Assembly (NCBI RefSeq): GCF_014646755.1
Contig: NZ_BMNW01000009.1
Location: 159,157-223,156, forward strand
Origin: Pseudomonas asuensis
GTDB taxonomy: Bacteria; Pseudomonadota; Gammaproteobacteria; Pseudomonadales; Pseudomonadaceae
Reading direction: 5' to 3'
Length of the DNA stretch: 64,000 nucleotides
Each line of letters starts with the position of its first letter. Positions within the stretch are counted from its first letter, which is position 1. Made by a program: the position numbers and the translations under genes. Below are positions 18,925-26,786 of the stretch, in pieces. Below the pieces are notes generated by a model that made no database searches, was not told the DNA's origin, and saw nothing but the letters and a program-made list of their open reading frames with translations.

Positions 18925-19899
18925 ATGTATTCACCCAAACCAGAGCCCAACATGAACAAAAGAATCACCTTCTCTCAATCCGACCTTGCTATCCAAATTG
19001 AGAGTCTTGTAGACGCCATTGAGAATACAGAAAGACCAGCCTTTGAAATAGGCCAAACTCGATCTGGGTACGAACGAGTTTGGCCAACTAGGCTATCCAA
19101 GTACTTCAACTCTATTCAACAGATGCTTAATCTCTTCGAAGGCAATTACCCTTATATCTACAGCGAGCACCTTCAAGCATTTTGGATGGCTTGTCAGGAT
19201 ATTGGCCTAGAGCGAGGTTTATCGGGGCTAGTATGCTTGAATGAGCAGAACACTGAGTATTTGGACTTTCACCACAGCATGAATGTCCTGGTAGCCAGGA
19301 TTAGACAGCTAACACATGAGCAGTGGTATCAACGTAGGCAAAGTGATCGCCGGTATGAAGCAGGGCAGCACCAACTTACCATTGCAAAGTACATCAATCA
19401 GGTTTTGGATCGTTATTCGCGTACGGTAGTGGTTAGGGTCGATCTGCATTACCTAAGCCTTGCTCAGGTCAGGCTGCGTATCGAACATGTGTTTAGGGAT
19501 CTGGAAAAACTGATCAGGGCACGTGAGCGTAATTCGATCTTTGATCATGAGACCGGCTATATCTGTAGTGTTGAGCAGGGCAAGAGTAAGGGCTATCACA
19601 TTCACTGCGCTTTCTTCTTCAACGGGGCAGAGGTGCGTAGCGATTTCTTCAAGGCCAGAAAGATCGGTGACCTATGGAAGGAGATTACTCAAGGACGGGG
19701 TTACTACCATAGCTGTAATGAGGCCAAGGAGTCGTATGGGAGTGAAGTTGGCATCGGCCCTATAAGGCGGGACGACTCTTGCGCTCGGGATAAGGTATTA
19801 AAAGCTATCCAGTATTTGGCCAAAGAAGGCCAGCATCTACGCCTAAAACCTACGGGTAGCCGTTGTATACGGATGGGGCGCATAGCACGACCCCTGTAG
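18925..19899 (+). CDS. Inovirus Gp2-family / YagK-YfjJ domain protein (putative HUH-type replication protein)
   Basis: 324 residues. ATG 18925 follows GAGAGGGG. An N-terminal region of no known family is followed by the Gp2-like core: VVVRVDLHYLSLAQVRLRI, then YICSVEQGKSKGYHIHCAFF with a His-x-His pair like that of rolling-circle initiators, and a C-terminal KAIQYLAKEGQHLRLKPTG. Family proteins are annotated in filamentous phages and P4-like islands as replication-associated. The catalytic Tyr cannot be assigned by eye. A second, broken piece of a similar protein lies at 20543-20713. Confidence 0.78.
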   Translation: MYSPKPEPNMNKRITFSQSDLAIQIESLVDAIENTERPAFEIGQTRSGYERVWPTRLSKYFNSIQQMLNLFEGNYPYIYSEHLQAFWMACQDIGLERGLSGLVCLNEQNTEYLDFHHSMNVLVARIRQLTHEQWYQRRQSDRRYEAGQHQLTIAKYINQVLDRYSRTVVVRVDLHYLSLAQVRLRIEHVFRDLEKLIRARERNSIFDHETGYICSVEQGKSKGYHIHCAFFFNGAEVRSDFFKARKIGDLWKEITQGRGYYHSCNEAKESYGSEVGIGPIRRDDSCARDKVLKAIQYLAKEGQHLRLKPTGSRCIRMGRIARPL

Positions 19900-20969
19900 C
19901 GATCATAGTGAGGAATGCGTCCTAAAGCTGTTTTCGCAAATAGACTGGGACGCTTGCCGCAGGGTATGGGTGAACCATCTTTGAAAAAGCTGGCGAGTTT
20001 ACCTGACGCCAGTGTTTCGCTATGGTCTATTTAATCTTCTGATTCGATCAATTTGAAGGCTAAGTCCCTCTGCAATTCAAAGCCGGCAGGGCACTACAGC
20101 AGTGAAAGTCGCTACTCGTTCTTCGTTAGACTTATCGAGAGGGCCTGTACTGATTGTTATGCTATTACCTTGTTTCAGGAGTCTCGCGTCAACAACGTGT
20201 GCACTTTCCCCCGGATAAACACCGCTTCGCCATAAGACTGGATGCTGGAGCCCATAATCACCTCCTTGGAAAAAGGCAGTATACGTGCGCATCTGGTAGC
20301 TCCGGCTACCGTAAGTCGGGCCTACTAGGTGTTGTTTAAAAGTAGGAAGGAACTAGTGGCGTATGAGTATAGATAGGATGGCCTAGGGTACAAGGCCGGT
20401 ACGTATGGTCGAGAGAGATAAGGTAGGTTAGTCGGTAGCACCATCACCTGCTGATCCAGCTAAACAGAGAGCCTATTACACAGTAGGACATGTGGGTTTA
20501 GAGGGGGTGAGATGATCAGTCGTATAAAAAAGTCCTAGGTAGATGCGCTGGGGCTACTACCAGTCAATCAAGTGGAGGGTTCACATCCCGAAAAATGCTG
20601 AGTACCGAGTCGATCGTGAGATCTCTCGAAACGAGGTCGATAAGCTGCCAAAGTTGTTCTACCGAGCCAGCTACCTATGTAAGAAAACCATCGAGTCCTA
20701 CGGGGATCGTTAGCGATGATTCAGCACCAGCAGAGGAGGCTAATTGCCTACTTGCTGCGTTCTAGCACCATGCTTGTGGAATCCTGGCCAGCCGGTGGTT
20801 TAGGCTCAGGCCAGGAATCTAGGATGATGTGACCGCTGCGGGCACAGTGTTGGTGGATGGGCAAACGGGTAGGCGATACTAGAACAGAGCGTGTCGTTGG
20901 TGACGACGTATAAGCTCAACGGGTCGCTAAAAATCCATTTTGAGTACAGGTTGAGCTCATTGCCTGGCT
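19900..20969. other. Degenerate 1.07-kb region between the Gp2-like gene and brxA
   Basis: No intact gene. It contains the short Gp2-like fragment listed separately and otherwise scattered short open frames, among them a 71-codon minus-strand frame at 20077-20292 that I do not recognise. It looks like decayed mobile-element DNA separating the replication-type genes from the BREX operon. Confidence 0.5.
20543..20713 (+). pseudogene. Fragment of an inovirus Gp2-like protein
   Basis: 56 codons ending in TAG: GYYQSIKWRVHIPKNAEYRV and DKLPKLFYRASYLCKKTIES followed by YGDR. The segment (F)YRASYL-K-T--YGD is typical of the C-terminal part of Gp2-family proteins. No upstream part in the same frame is found, so this is a remnant, separate from the intact 324-residue gene. 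Confidence 0.6.
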
Positions 20970-21701
20970 TCACTCGTGCGTCTTTAATCTGACGACCTGG
21001 TTGGCTGGTCCTTGGGTGTGAATGACCAGATTAGGGCTTTTTGAAGCAAGGTAGCCCAATGGCTGATCGAGTATGAAAGGGTAGAACACTGCCAAGGACG
21101 ATAGGGCCGGTACTGATAGCGGCTTGCCTACGTAGCGCAGTGCTGCCTCGATCAGCCAGGCAACCATCTGTTCGTTGTTGAACACGACGGGTTGCATGCG
21201 GATAAGGCGCTTACCTTTTTCCACTCGCTCAATGGCGCCCCAGCTCGCTTGGGATTGCAGGACCATGTTGGTCATGCGGTAGGTGCCTTCCCGCTCACCA
21301 TAGACTTCGCTCATGCGGCGATGTACTTCTGTCGAGGCGCAGTCTCCCTGTAGTGCGGACAAGCGGCCTACCAGTTCGGCGACCTTGCCAAAGAATGGGT
21401 AACTGGCGATTCCCATTCCCCAGGTCAGGGCAGCGGCTGGAACGCCAGGGTTGGCCTTGTAGAGGGCGATACCGCGTTCAGCGAAGCTGGCAAGTTCCGG
21501 TCGCGGTTCGAGCCATAGGCGATTCAGTACGGTGCGCGTCTTCTTGCGTGCCGCCACGCCGAGCCCAGCCTCATCCAACAGAGCATTCAAGTCATCGGGC
21601 TCCGCCAGGCCGGCACGCACCCGTAACGCTGCTGATGCCCAGTCCAGCGCTATGTATCGGTCGAATCCGATTTTGGGGGCAGGCGGATTGGTCGTTTTCA
21701 A
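20970..21701 (-). CDS. brxA: BREX-3 system BrxA-family protein (DUF1819-like)
   Basis: 243 residues, last gene of the BREX operon. The N terminus IGFDRYIALDWASAALRVRA and the central helical region (MTNMVLQSQASWGAI, KRLIRMQPVVF) agree with a DUF1819/BrxA-type helical protein; its position after pglZ matches the brxA slot of type 3 systems. Structural work on BREX-1 BrxA shows a DNA-binding NusB-like fold, but the role in type 3 is not settled. The start overlaps the pglZ stop by four bases (ATGA). The call rests mostly on context. Confidence 0.78.
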   Translation of the reverse strand: MKTTNPPAPKIGFDRYIALDWASAALRVRAGLAEPDDLNALLDEAGLGVAARKKTRTVLNRLWLEPRPELASFAERGIALYKANPGVPAAALTWGMGIASYPFFGKVAELVGRLSALQGDCASTEVHRRMSEVYGEREGTYRMTNMVLQSQASWGAIERVEKGKRLIRMQPVVFNNEQMVAWLIEAALRYVGKPLSVPALSSLAVFYPFILDQPLGYLASKSPNLVIHTQGPANQVVRLKTHE

Positions 21702-23728
21702 TTGACGTAACTCACTTTCACAAAGGGCACGATAAGTTCTTCCAGGGACATGCCACCGTGGACCACTACCTGGCCACCCTTTGGAACAAAGGCTCCGCGC
21801 TCTCCTGCAAACAGCGGCATGAAGTTGGCCGGCAGGCCAGCGATATCGAGACGAAAGCTGTCCGGTATCGCAGTTGCTGTCTCGGCAATCATGGTTTCAC
21901 TGCGATAGGTACGCACCCTTTCGCCACGCAGCTCTGAGGCAACCCCCTGGTTCGGGCGACCCACGCCCATGGCTTCCGCATTGCCGTGGTCGGCGGTCAG
22001 GTAGATGTGGAAGCCCTGGTCGAGCAGCATTGCAAACAGCCGATCAACAAATCCTGACTCGCACCAGCTGTTGATCTGCGTAGCCACTCCGCGTTTGCCG
22101 AGCACAGCACCGTGGATGATTTCATCCACAGTATCCACCACTAGGCCAGCGACTTTTAAGGCGGGATTCGAGAGCAGTTCCTGCAGCTCCGGCAGCTCAT
22201 CGGTGCGCTTGATCGCCTTTCGATAGAAGATCTCGTTAGCACGTAACCCCTGGTCCTGCCAGAACCGAGTCCAATGCTGGGGTTCTTTTGAGGTTGTTTC
22301 AATGTGCTCGGCGAACTCGCGTGGTCGCAGGCCAGAGAATAACGCCTGCCTGGAAATGGACGTCAGCGTGGGCAGCCAGGCAAAGCAGGCGTTTTCATCA
22401 AACATCAGACGCGGCGCATGCTGGATAAGGTTCTCGCGAATCTGTGTCCACTGATCGACAGCCAACCCGTCGAAGACGACCAGCGCAATTTTTTCCTCAC
22501 CGTTTGCTCGACGCATCGCCAGGTAGCGGGGAACCTGATGCACCATCACCGGACCCTTGGCAGCGGGCAGGGAAGGTAAGTCAGCATAGTGCGCCTGAAC
22601 CCAGGTTTGCAGCTCACTGTCGGCGCGAGCCACCAGGTCCTTCATGTCCGCCTTCAGGCCTTCTGCGCGCGCAGCATCCAGGCTGTGGAAACGCGAGATC
22701 ACTTCGCCGAGGCGCCGCGCAAAGTGGGTCCAGTCCCTGTGAGGCGATGTGGCGCTAGGCAGCTCTTCACTGAGACTCTTGATACCCTCCAGCACCAGGT
22801 TGCGCATAGCTGCCGGATCCTGCACCACCCCGGCTTTTGCCCATTGCGGCAAGCTGACCGGCACGCCCTGAATGGCCAGCGGGTGTAGCGTGCCGTCCAG
22901 GAACATCGAATCAACGATTACGCGGATGTCGTGATGTTCGAAGGGAATGTCGAGCTGCGGTATGTAGTCCGGCGCTACCGGCTCCGCCGTGCGTCTGCCG
23001 ATTAGCTCCAGTTTGTTCAGGTAGCGGTACCAGGCGTCCTGCACCACACGCAGCGCAAAACTTCTGTTGGAGAACAGCTCGGTAATCGGGCTGCTGGCGA
23101 ACACCGGTCGGTCGGCCAACACCTGGTGGATATGCCCGGCCAGGGTCTGAGGTAGCAGCGTCTCGCGGTAGTGCAGCCGCAGCAGCTCACGCCATAGATC
23201 TTCTGGTCGGGTAATCAGGTGGGGGCTTACCCGGTAGATATGCGTCAGCACAAATTCTTTGGTGGCGGCTTCGCCCATCGCCTGAGTCGCGTGGCGCGCC
23301 TGCGCCTCGAATAGTGACGGCAGGATTTCACTACCCAGCTGCCTAAGTACCGTATAGCTCAGTTTTGGGAACAGTTCTGCGAGCGAGAGACTGACCTTGC
23401 GCGCTTGGCGTAAATAATCCCAAGGCAGCTCAGCAGTGCTGGAATCGCGAACCTGAATGACTAAGGCGCTGGGTGCATGGGGCTCGCCAGCCTCCCAGGC
23501 AGCGCGGTAGCGTTCTTCGTACTCGGCCCGAAAGGCGATGCTGTCCTCGAATGGCAGTACCTCGAAACCACGCTCACGCAGCCCGGCCAGCACCTGCTCG
23601 TCCAGCAGCATATTGTCCGGGTCCGCCACGATCCACAGCCGGGCCAGATCGGATGGGAACTCCTTCAGAATGCGATCAGCCAGCAGCGTGCTGCGATTGG
23701 CGGCATTGTCCTCGGATAAATACGTCAT
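21698..23728 (-). CDS. pglZ: BREX-3 phosphatase PglZ
   Basis: 676 residues. The alkaline-phosphatase-superfamily core is visible in the C-terminal half: KIALVVFDGLAVDQWTQIRE with the metal-binding Asp and FHIYLTADHGNAEAMGVG with the Asp-His pair. PglZ is the signature protein of all BREX systems. The gene overlaps brxHII upstream (ATGA at 23725-23728) and brxA downstream, so it is translationally coupled on both sides. The N-terminal 350 residues are variable, as usual in type-specific PglZ. Confidence 0.92.
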   Translation of the reverse strand: MTYLSEDNAANRSTLLADRILKEFPSDLARLWIVADPDNMLLDEQVLAGLRERGFEVLPFEDSIAFRAEYEERYRAAWEAGEPHAPSALVIQVRDSSTAELPWDYLRQARKVSLSLAELFPKLSYTVLRQLGSEILPSLFEAQARHATQAMGEAATKEFVLTHIYRVSPHLITRPEDLWRELLRLHYRETLLPQTLAGHIHQVLADRPVFASSPITELFSNRSFALRVVQDAWYRYLNKLELIGRRTAEPVAPDYIPQLDIPFEHHDIRVIVDSMFLDGTLHPLAIQGVPVSLPQWAKAGVVQDPAAMRNLVLEGIKSLSEELPSATSPHRDWTHFARRLGEVISRFHSLDAARAEGLKADMKDLVARADSELQTWVQAHYADLPSLPAAKGPVMVHQVPRYLAMRRANGEEKIALVVFDGLAVDQWTQIRENLIQHAPRLMFDENACFAWLPTLTSISRQALFSGLRPREFAEHIETTSKEPQHWTRFWQDQGLRANEIFYRKAIKRTDELPELQELLSNPALKVAGLVVDTVDEIIHGAVLGKRGVATQINSWCESGFVDRLFAMLLDQGFHIYLTADHGNAEAMGVGRPNQGVASELRGERVRTYRSETMIAETATAIPDSFRLDIAGLPANFMPLFAGERGAFVPKGGQVVVHGGMSLEELIVPFVKVSYVN

Positions 23729-26562
23729 GCTGCGGCCCCTCCCGCCGAGCCAATGCGCAGTATCAGCACGGCATTCAGTTCTGGCGTGCAGGCTTCTGCT
23801 TCCGCCAGATCTGCCATACGGGCCTGGTGTTCGGTTTCAAGGCGCTTACGCCGGTGCTCGCGGACGGCAGGCAGGCCGATTCGCCCAATGGCCTGAAAGC
23901 GTGACTCAAAGGCATAGCGGGCGCGCTCACGCTCCTCAGTGAGCCAGGTTCGGTGCTCTTCCTGCAGCTGGGAGAATAGCCGTTCACCCTGACCTTTGGC
24001 TGCCGTTAGCGATTGCTCAAAGAGCGCGATTGCATGCTCACTGTCCGGGTCCGCCGTCAGGCGCACATCTTCGGTCAGCAACAGATCCCAGATCCTCTTG
24101 GCTGTAGGGACAAAGCTGCGTCCATCATCGGTAACAAAGACCGGCAGGAAGCGGCGCCGGGTGAAGTTGGCCGAGCTATTGGAGGCGGCCAGGCTCACGT
24201 TCCATAGTGACCAGGTGCCCTGCACGGTGTCAGGCAGCCCGGTTACCTGTACGACAGGCAGCGGCTGTCCAGCCACGCAGCGCGGCAGATCTCCGATCAG
24301 CGCACGGGCTCGGGTGTCTTCCAGCGTGATCCACTCCATCTCCGGGTTCTGCTCAGCGGTTCGCGCATCGAAGCAGACCGGAAAAGACTCACTGCCGTCC
24401 GCCCACGTTAAACGCCAGGCATGGTCTGACTGCTCCGCTGCGCCACCTCGGGTGGGCAAGCCGGTTGTCACCGCACGCTCCAGCCAGTACTGCGCCGGAT
24501 GGTCCCGCCATTTCTGGGACTCAACCGCTTCCAGCGAGTGATCATCGGTCAGCAGATCCGTATCGGCGCGGCTCAAGGCCACTTTCTCGCGTACCTGGTT
24601 GATGACTGCGTCGCACTCCTTGTCGATGGAGTCTGGGTCTTGTAGGCCATACACAAACAGCTCATCAAACAGCGGCTCGACTTCCACGGAGTCCATCACG
24701 TCGGCGGCTTTGTCGACACCGAACTCCTGGGCAATGATCTCCAGTTTCTGCTCCAGCACCTCGCGCACCCGGTGCTCCACCGTGTCTTCCAGCACGAAGT
24801 TGATCGCGCGCACCACATGGGGCTGGCCAATGCGGTCGACACGGCCGATTCGCTGTTCCAGGCGCATCGGGTTCCAGGGCATATCGAAGTTGACGATCAC
24901 ATGGCAGAACTGCAGGTTCAGGCCCTCACCGCCGGCGTCGGTAGAGATCAGTACCCGTGCCTCTCGGGAAAATGCCTGCTGGGCGCGGGTGCGCGCCTCT
25001 AGATCCATGCCACCGTTAAGCAGGACAATGGAAAACCCGCGGCTTTCCAGAAACTCGGCCAGCATGGCTTGGGTGGGCACAAACTCGGTGAACACCAGCA
25101 CTTTCAGTTCTGGGTCGTTCTCTTCCTGTTGCAGCTTGTAGATCAGCTCCAGCAGCGCTTCGGCCTTGGCATCGGTGCCTTGCCGCTCGGTTTCCCGAGC
25201 CAGATCAAGCAGCATCTCGACTTCGGCTTTCTCCTGCTCCCAGTTGCTGGCCTGCAGCGCCACGTCGAGTTGTGACTGCCCGTCGAGCTCAGCCCACTCG
25301 TCCAGGTCCACGCTATCAAACAGCGTAGCCTGTGGCTGTGGCGCATCCAGCAAGGCCTGGCGTCTCTCCAGCGTGGCACGGATGGCTGCGGTGCTGGAAG
25401 TCACCAGCCGCTGCATCAGGATCATCAGAAACCCGATGTGGCGCTGCTTGGCGGCCATGGCCTGGTTGTAGCCGTGGCGCACATAGTCGGTGACTGCGTC
25501 ATACAGCTGCTTCTGCGCCGTGTGCCGTGCCTGCCAGGCAACCGCCTGCAGCCGCGTGGAGCGTGGCTTGAACAAGGGCTGGCCATCGGCGTTGATGGCG
25601 GAACGCTTTTCGGTGCGGATGACAAAGGGCTGCACCCGGTCACGGTGTATGCTGCCCTCATCAACAAAGGCCTCGCGGTCGAGCAACTGCATCAGGCGCA
25701 AGAACTGATCAGTCTTGCCCTGGTGTGGCGTAGCGGACAGCAGCAACAGGTAGGGCGCAGCCTCTGCCAGAGCGGCGCCCAGCTTGTAGCGGGCGACCTG
25801 GTCAGTACTGCCGCCCATGCGGTGGGACTCATCAATAATCACCAGATCCCATCCGGCGGAAACCAGATCTTCGAAACGCTCGCGGTTGTAGCTGTTGAGT
25901 TGTTCCAGGCTCCAGCCACGGCGGCCGTCAATGGGCTTGACCGAGTCGAGCGACACAATCACCTGGTCATGCATGGCCCAGAGGTTGTCGTCGTTCTGGG
26001 CGCCCTCGGCGCGCCATGCGCGAAAGGCGGCCAGCTCGGTGGCTTCAATAAAGCGCAATTGCTCGCCGAAATGCAAACGCATCTCTGCCTGCCATTGCCG
26101 AATCAGGCCTTTGGGGGCCACCACCAGCACCCGTCGCACCATGCCGCGCAGCTTCAGCTCGCGCAGGATCAGGCCGGCCTCGATGGTTTTGCCCAAGCCC
26201 ACCTCGTCCGCCAGCAGGTAACGAATACGGTCGCGGCTCATGGCCCGGTTCAGTGCGTACAGCTGGTGTGGTAGCGGCACCACACTGGACTGGATAGGGG
26301 CCAGCAGCAGGTTGTCTTCCAGGGCATCCAGCAGCTTTGCGGATGCCGCCGTATGCAGGATCTGCTCAATCGCCGGACGCACCGCTGCCAGATCATCGAG
26401 ATCCTGGACGCGGGCACGCACCACCGTATTCTTGGCCGGCAGCCACACACGATAGGCCACTTCGCCCCACACGTCCTGGCGTTCAACGACACGGCACGGG
26501 GTCGCCTGCCGGACGAACCAGCACCAATCGCCAATGGCAAAATCGTGCGGCGGCTGTGTCAT
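23725..26562 (-). CDS. brxHII: BREX-3 SNF2/DEAD-type helicase BrxHII
   Basis: 945 residues, RapA-like SF2 helicase. Motif I is LADEVGLGKTIEAGLIL (GLGKT at 122-126), motif II is VIIDESHRMGG, motif III is LLSATPHQGKTDQ, and the second RecA domain has ISTDAGGEGLNLQFC and LEQRIGRVDRIGQPH. A RapA-type C-terminal domain follows. This helicase family occupies the fourth core position of type 3 BREX. It overlaps pglZ downstream by four bases and a 75-codon ORF upstream by four bases. Confidence 0.9.
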   Translation of the reverse strand: MTQPPHDFAIGDWCWFVRQATPCRVVERQDVWGEVAYRVWLPAKNTVVRARVQDLDDLAAVRPAIEQILHTAASAKLLDALEDNLLLAPIQSSVVPLPHQLYALNRAMSRDRIRYLLADEVGLGKTIEAGLILRELKLRGMVRRVLVVAPKGLIRQWQAEMRLHFGEQLRFIEATELAAFRAWRAEGAQNDDNLWAMHDQVIVSLDSVKPIDGRRGWSLEQLNSYNRERFEDLVSAGWDLVIIDESHRMGGSTDQVARYKLGAALAEAAPYLLLLSATPHQGKTDQFLRLMQLLDREAFVDEGSIHRDRVQPFVIRTEKRSAINADGQPLFKPRSTRLQAVAWQARHTAQKQLYDAVTDYVRHGYNQAMAAKQRHIGFLMILMQRLVTSSTAAIRATLERRQALLDAPQPQATLFDSVDLDEWAELDGQSQLDVALQASNWEQEKAEVEMLLDLARETERQGTDAKAEALLELIYKLQQEENDPELKVLVFTEFVPTQAMLAEFLESRGFSIVLLNGGMDLEARTRAQQAFSREARVLISTDAGGEGLNLQFCHVIVNFDMPWNPMRLEQRIGRVDRIGQPHVVRAINFVLEDTVEHRVREVLEQKLEIIAQEFGVDKAADVMDSVEVEPLFDELFVYGLQDPDSIDKECDAVINQVREKVALSRADTDLLTDDHSLEAVESQKWRDHPAQYWLERAVTTGLPTRGGAAEQSDHAWRLTWADGSESFPVCFDARTAEQNPEMEWITLEDTRARALIGDLPRCVAGQPLPVVQVTGLPDTVQGTWSLWNVSLAASNSSANFTRRRFLPVFVTDDGRSFVPTAKRIWDLLLTEDVRLTADPDSEHAIALFEQSLTAAKGQGERLFSQLQEEHRTWLTEERERARYAFESRFQAIGRIGLPAVREHRRKRLETEHQARMADLAEAEACTPELNAVLILRIGSAGGAAA

Positions 26563-26786
26563 TGGCTGTCCTCAATCCGCAGGCTCGGCACTGGTTTAGT
26601 TTCATGGTGCTTAACCGCGTCAGCCGTCGCTTCACTGCATTGGCGAGCTTGCCCGGTAACTTCCCCGGTGACCTGATCCCGACTTGGTCCCAACTTGGTC
26701 CCGACCTGATCCCTGGGGGGGCCGAGCACCACCCGGGCATGCCGGGTAGTGCTGATCAGCTGGCTATGGATCGCCGTGTGGGTCAC
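26559..26786 (-). CDS. Small ORF translationally coupled between pglX and brxHII
   Basis: 75 codons, GTG start at 26786. The start overlaps the pglX stop (GTGA) and the stop overlaps the brxHII start (ATGA), so it fills the whole gap. The sequence contains GPPRDQVGTKLGPSRDQVTG followed by EVTGQ, a repetitive linker-like motif reminiscent of the variable C-terminal tails of AlbA_2-type ATP-binding proteins. It may be a real small protein, a spacer that keeps ribosomes moving into brxHII, or the leftover tail of a deleted gene. No family is assigned. Confidence 0.5.
   Translation of the reverse strand: MTHTAIHSQLISTTRHARVVLGPPRDQVGTKLGPSRDQVTGEVTGQARQCSEATADAVKHHETKPVPSLRIEDSQ

Noticed and set aside
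20077..20292. 71-codon minus-strand frame before the BREX operon
   Set aside because: No recognised motif and no ribosome site; surrounded by degenerate sequence.
25438..26274. 278-codon plus-strand open frame opposite brxHII
   Set aside because: It is antisense to a strongly supported helicase and arises from the high G+C composition; no ribosome site or domain.
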